The notes under the pieces were generated by a model that was not told where the DNA came from, ran no database searches, and worked only from the letters and a program-made list of their open reading frames with translations. 33,921 nucleotides of DNA from Caproicibacter fermentans (GTDB lineage Bacteria; Bacillota; Clostridia; Oscillospirales; Acutalibacteraceae): positions 1-33,921 of the forward strand of contig NZ_VWXL01000035.1 of the NCBI RefSeq assembly GCF_009746625.1, given 5' to 3'. A program made the translations under genes and the position numbers. Positions 31,481 through 33,921 of this stretch are shown here, in pieces; the stretch's first letter is position 1; every line of letters begins with the position of its first letter.

Positions 31481-31840
31481 ATGGATGCACAAAAAATCGT
31501 GACACAGTTTCGGCTGTCGGGCTGGGGTGAAGCGGTGAAAAAACGGATAGCCAGTGGGCAGACCGTAAGCGCGTTCTGTGAAGGAAAGGGAATCAGCAAA
31601 GCCACCTATTATTACAGACAGAAGAAAGTACGGGAAGCCGCCTGTACGGAGCTATTGGAGAAACAGAGCTGCAAGGCCGGGCTTGTTCCGAACGGATGGA
31701 CGCAACTTGAGGAGCCCAAACTTGCCGCCGCTGCCGAAAGTGCCCTGACTATCGACATCAGTGGCTGCCATATCAAGGTAACCGCCTCGACGGATTCGGA
31801 ATTACTGGCGAAGGTCTGCCGCATACTGAGGTCGCTGTAA
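31481..31840 (+). CDS. tnpA: IS66 accessory protein TnpA
   Basis: 119 residues. The N-terminal helix-turn-helix reads FRLSGWGEAVKKRIASGQTV then AFCEGKGISKATYYYRQKKVR, typical of IS66 TnpA (a short protein that binds DNA). GGAG lies about nine bases upstream. TAATG couples it to tnpB. IS66 family members need TnpA and TnpB as well as TnpC for full activity. Intact. Confidence 0.93.
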   Translation: MDAQKIVTQFRLSGWGEAVKKRIASGQTVSAFCEGKGISKATYYYRQKKVREAACTELLEKQSCKAGLVPNGWTQLEEPKLAAAAESALTIDISGCHIKVTASTDSELLAKVCRILRSL

Positions 31841-32190
31841 TGCGTTTCGGCGAAAAGCCCGTGTATCTGTGCTGCGGATGTACGGACATGAGAAAATCCA
31901 TCAATGGGTTGATGACGCTTGTGCAGCAGAGCTTTTCTCTGGACCCTTTCGCCGATGCGCTGTTTGTGTTCTGCAATCGGAACCGTGACCGCATAAAAAT
32001 ACTTGAATGGGACGGCGACGGCTTCTGGCTGTATTTCAAGCGGCTGGAACGCGGGCATTTCCATTGGCCGTCGTCGGACGGCGAAGCGACAATGGCACTG
32101 AACAGCGAAGAATTATCCTGTCTGATTGACAGCGCAAGACTTGCAAAAAAGCTTAGCCGAAGCGAGGTTTCCGAACGCAAAATTTCGTAA
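31840..32190 (+). CDS. tnpB: IS66 accessory protein TnpB
   Basis: 116 residues. The IS66 TnpB (Orf2) signature is plain: VYLCCGCTDMRKSINGLMTLV at 8-28, FVFCNRNRDRIKILEWDGDGFWLYFKRLERGHFHWP at 45-80. The ATG shares its A with the stop codon of tnpA (31838-31840), so translation is by re-initiation. Not related to the RNA-guided TnpB of IS605. Intact. Confidence 0.95.
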   Translation: MRFGEKPVYLCCGCTDMRKSINGLMTLVQQSFSLDPFADALFVFCNRNRDRIKILEWDGDGFWLYFKRLERGHFHWPSSDGEATMALNSEELSCLIDSARLAKKLSRSEVSERKIS

Positions 32191-32219
32191 AATATTGGGC
32201 GTATAAACACTGGTTTTCC

Positions 32220-32248
32220 TTGATTTCATGCGGTTTTTTCGGTATAAT
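32220..32248 (+). promoter_or_regulatory. Internal promoter for tnpC
   Basis: TTGATT (32220-32225), 17 bp, TATAAT (32243-32248). The ATG of tnpC is only six bases past the -10, so the transcript would be leaderless or nearly so. Confidence 0.6.
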
Positions 32249-32254
32249 TAGTGT

Positions 32255-33775
32255 ATGGAAAAGCAAGAGAAAACAATTGAAATTCCGCTGCATGTTTATG
32301 AGAACTTTCTCAAGCAGGCGGAGCTGATTGCCGAGTTGAAGCAACAGGTAGAGTGGCTGACGGAACAATTCCGGCTTGCCAGGCACAGGCAATTCGGCAC
32401 GTCCAGCGAGCAGACGGACAACGGACAGTTATGCCTGTTCAACGAAGCGGAGCAAACCGCCGATTTGACCGCACCGGAGCCGGAAATCACCGAGGTCAAG
32501 GCACATTACCGCCGGAAAACCCGTCTGACTACCGACAAGCTTCCGGAAGATTTGCCTGTCGAGACCGTCGTACATGAGCTGCCGATCGAGGCACGTATCT
32601 GTCCTGATTGCGGCCGTCCCCTGCACAAAATGGGCGAAGAGGTACGCGAGGAACTGAAAATCATTCCGGCAAAAGCCGTGATTGTTCGTCATGTGCGGCA
32701 CATTTATGCCTGCCGGCACTGTGAGGAATCTTCCGACCGTGTGCCGATCGTCAAGGCGGATATGCCGGAACCCGTCATCAAGGGCGGTTTCGCATCGCCC
32801 GAATCGGTCGCCCACATTGCCGTGCAGAAATTTGTCATGGGCAGCCCGCTTTACCGACAGGAGCAGGAATGGGCACAAAACGGCATTCTGCTTTCCCGCC
32901 AGACGATGTCGAATTGGCTTGTGAAGGCCAGTGAAGATTGGCTGGAGCCAATATACAAAGAGATGAAGCGGCAGTTATGCGAGCGTCAGGTTCTTCATGC
33001 AGACGAAACCACCCTTCAGGTGCTGCATGAGGACGGCAAACCTGCCCGGAGCAAGAGCTATATGTGGCTTTACCGGACGAGCGGCGAGGCGGAACACCAA
33101 ATTGTGCTGTATGACTACCAAAAGGACCGAAAGTATACCCACCCGGAAACCTTTTTGAAAGATTTTTCGGGTTTTCTCCATACGGACGGCTATGACGGCT
33201 ATCACAGACTCCCTGACCGGATTACCGTTGTAGGCTGCTGGGCACATCTGCGCCGAAAGTTCGACGAGGCGCTGCAAACGCTGCCGAAAGAAAAGTGGAA
33301 ATCGTCCGATGCCGCAAAAGGGATCGCTTACTGTGATCGGCTGTTTCACTTTGAGAAACAGTTTGCTTTGTTATCCCCGGAAGAACGCCGGGAAAAGCGT
33401 GAACAGCTTTCCAAGCCGCTGACAGAGGCTTTTTTCGCATGGGCCGACTCGCTTCGCGCGTTGCCGAAATCCCTGCTGGGCAAGGCGGTCTATTATGCTC
33501 AGAGCCAGCGCAAATATCTCAGAGCCTATTTATTGGACGGCAGACTTGAAATCAGCAACAACCGCGCCGAGAACTCGATCCGTCCCTTTGTGATGGGACG
33601 CAAAAACTGGCTGTTTTCCAACACTCCTAACGGCGCGAGAGCCAGCGCGGTTTACTACAGCCTGATCGTTTCCGCAAGAGAAAACGGGCTTGTACCGTTT
33701 GAATATCTCACGAAGGTTTTCACTCAAGCCCCGAACAGCGCAAGCATGGAAAACCTCATGCCGTGGAAGGTGTGA
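32255..33775 (+). CDS. tnpC: IS66 transposase TnpC (DDE type)
   Basis: 506 residues, full length. Layout: N-terminal coiled coil (YENFLKQAELIAELKQQVEWL), leucine-zipper to about 40, a CPDCGRPL...CRHCEE zinc-binding region at about 113-155, then the DDE catalytic core with Asp in VLHADETTLQVL, Asp in FLHTDGYDGY and Glu in ISNNRAENSIRPFVMGRKNW. The C-terminal GARASAVYYSLIVSARENGL is characteristic of the family. It has no ribosome site before the ATG, which lies six bases after a promoter -10. Confidence 0.96.
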   Translation: MEKQEKTIEIPLHVYENFLKQAELIAELKQQVEWLTEQFRLARHRQFGTSSEQTDNGQLCLFNEAEQTADLTAPEPEITEVKAHYRRKTRLTTDKLPEDLPVETVVHELPIEARICPDCGRPLHKMGEEVREELKIIPAKAVIVRHVRHIYACRHCEESSDRVPIVKADMPEPVIKGGFASPESVAHIAVQKFVMGSPLYRQEQEWAQNGILLSRQTMSNWLVKASEDWLEPIYKEMKRQLCERQVLHADETTLQVLHEDGKPARSKSYMWLYRTSGEAEHQIVLYDYQKDRKYTHPETFLKDFSGFLHTDGYDGYHRLPDRITVVGCWAHLRRKFDEALQTLPKEKWKSSDAAKGIAYCDRLFHFEKQFALLSPEERREKREQLSKPLTEAFFAWADSLRALPKSLLGKAVYYAQSQRKYLRAYLLDGRLEISNNRAENSIRPFVMGRKNWLFSNTPNGARASAVYYSLIVSARENGLVPFEYLTKVFTQAPNSASMENLMPWKV

Positions 33776-33794
33776 CCGACGGTTTGACGGTTAC
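33771..33794 (-). repeat. IS66 right terminal inverted repeat
   Basis: Ends ...TTTGACGGTTAC. It begins right behind the tnpC coding end, before the target copy. Confidence 0.88.
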
Positions 33795-33802
33795 GTTTTC
33801 GT
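33795..33802. repeat. Target-site duplication, right copy (GTTTTCGT)
   Basis: Identical to 31357-31364. Confidence 0.92.
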
Positions 33803-33921
33803 GTAGCCAAATTGGCATTTGATGATGCGAAAAACGTGCTCCACTTTGCATCGCACAGAGGATTTGCGATGTTCGATGAGACGCTCCCAATCAATGGAAT
33901 TGTCGGAAACCCTGGGCAGAC
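33803..33921 (-). pseudogene. Internal part of the IS5-family transposase
   Basis: Minus-strand frame reads DNSIDWERLIEHRKSSVRCK, VEHVFRIIKCQFGYT, continuing to the left segment 31251-31364 across the IS66 insertion. It carries the E-rich region close to the third catalytic acid of IS5 DDE transposases, though the window does not include the first two. Upstream codons lie outside the window. Confidence 0.82.

Larger units (their letters stand above)
31365..33794 (+). mobile_element. Complete IS66-family insertion sequence (2430 bp)
   Basis: Bounded by inverted repeats (31365-31388 and 33771-33794, matching at 19 of 24 positions) and 8-bp target repeats. It holds the three genes typical of the family: tnpA, tnpB and tnpC, all intact. 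tnpA and tnpB overlap by one base (TAATG). It is inserted in the transposase gene of an IS5-family element. Confidence 0.95.
31103..33921 (-). mobile_element. IS5-family element, interrupted by an IS66 element and running off the window
   Basis: The tip GGGAACCTCTGAACAA starts at about 31104. Its 3' segment up to 31229 is repeated inverted at 1-126. The transposase is on the minus strand, with its C-terminus at 31251; its continuation lies at 33803-33921 beyond an IS66 insertion. The rest is outside the window. Confidence 0.85.

Noticed and set aside
1-33921. The whole window as a composite transposon bounded by IS5 copies
   Set aside because: Only one tip of each IS5 copy is present, the outer ends and target duplications are outside the window, and most genes inside are ordinary chromosomal ones.
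1-33921. CRISPR arrays, tRNA or rRNA genes
   Set aside because: No regularly spaced direct repeats, cloverleaf sequences or rRNA cores were seen on either strand.

Overview
The window reads as DNA of a low-to-moderate-GC Gram-positive anaerobe of the Clostridia, probably Oscillospiraceae/Ruminococcaceae-like. This is an inference from strong AGGAGG ribosome sites, lipoproteins and CAP-domain secreted proteins without outer-membrane genes, an [FeFe]-hydrogenase maturation operon, an ECF vitamin transporter behind folate-related riboswitches, and PdxST-type B6 synthesis. Both ends lie inside copies of the same IS5-family element, in inverted orientation, so the piece may be an assembly contig that stops at repeats.

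Layout. 1-521: tail of an IS5-type element joined to the 3' remnant of an SGNH-hydrolase-like gene. 605-10.7 kb: housekeeping and envelope genes, namely an Nramp metal transporter, a tiny membrane peptide, a frameshifted lipoprotein, a large secreted protein, superoxide dismutase, a CAP-domain protein, a sirtuin, a VOC protein, a metallophosphoesterase, a PHP hydrolase and a truncated GNAT. 11.1-12.4 kb: an AT-rich TetR/methyltransferase pair with a 34-bp dyad over its promoter. 12.6-15.5 kb: a folate-related locus with a promoter, a ZTP riboswitch and a THF riboswitch in tandem, then an ECF S component, an N-formylglutamate amidohydrolase-like gene and a methyltransferase. 15.5-17.0 kb: an IS3 orfA remnant and an ECF sigma/anti-sigma pair.

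17.2-22.9 kb is the [FeFe]-hydrogenase H-cluster maturation operon: TM1266-type regulator, hydG, hydE, an aspA-like lyase and hydF. It is headed by a structured leader that ends in a strong terminator and contains an exactly complementary anti-terminator segment, the layout of a riboswitch or attenuator that I could not assign to a known class. 23.2-26.2 kb: a MocR/PdxR regulator divergent from pdxS-pdxT, with two consensus promoters facing and overlapping each other. 26.4-28.5 kb: an SDR oxidoreductase, decayed ABC-ATPase and D-Ala-D-Ala carboxypeptidase fragments, and trmO.

The right end is accessory DNA: a deleted tyrosine recombinase, then a protein with a DUF4417-like N-terminal region fused to a polymorphic-toxin-like C-terminus and overlapped by a likely immunity gene. 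Last comes an IS5-family element whose transposase gene is split by a complete 2430-bp IS66-family element with 8-bp target duplications and three genes (tnpA, tnpB, tnpC). No tRNA, rRNA or CRISPR array was recognised. All functions are read from motifs and context only; no database search was possible.
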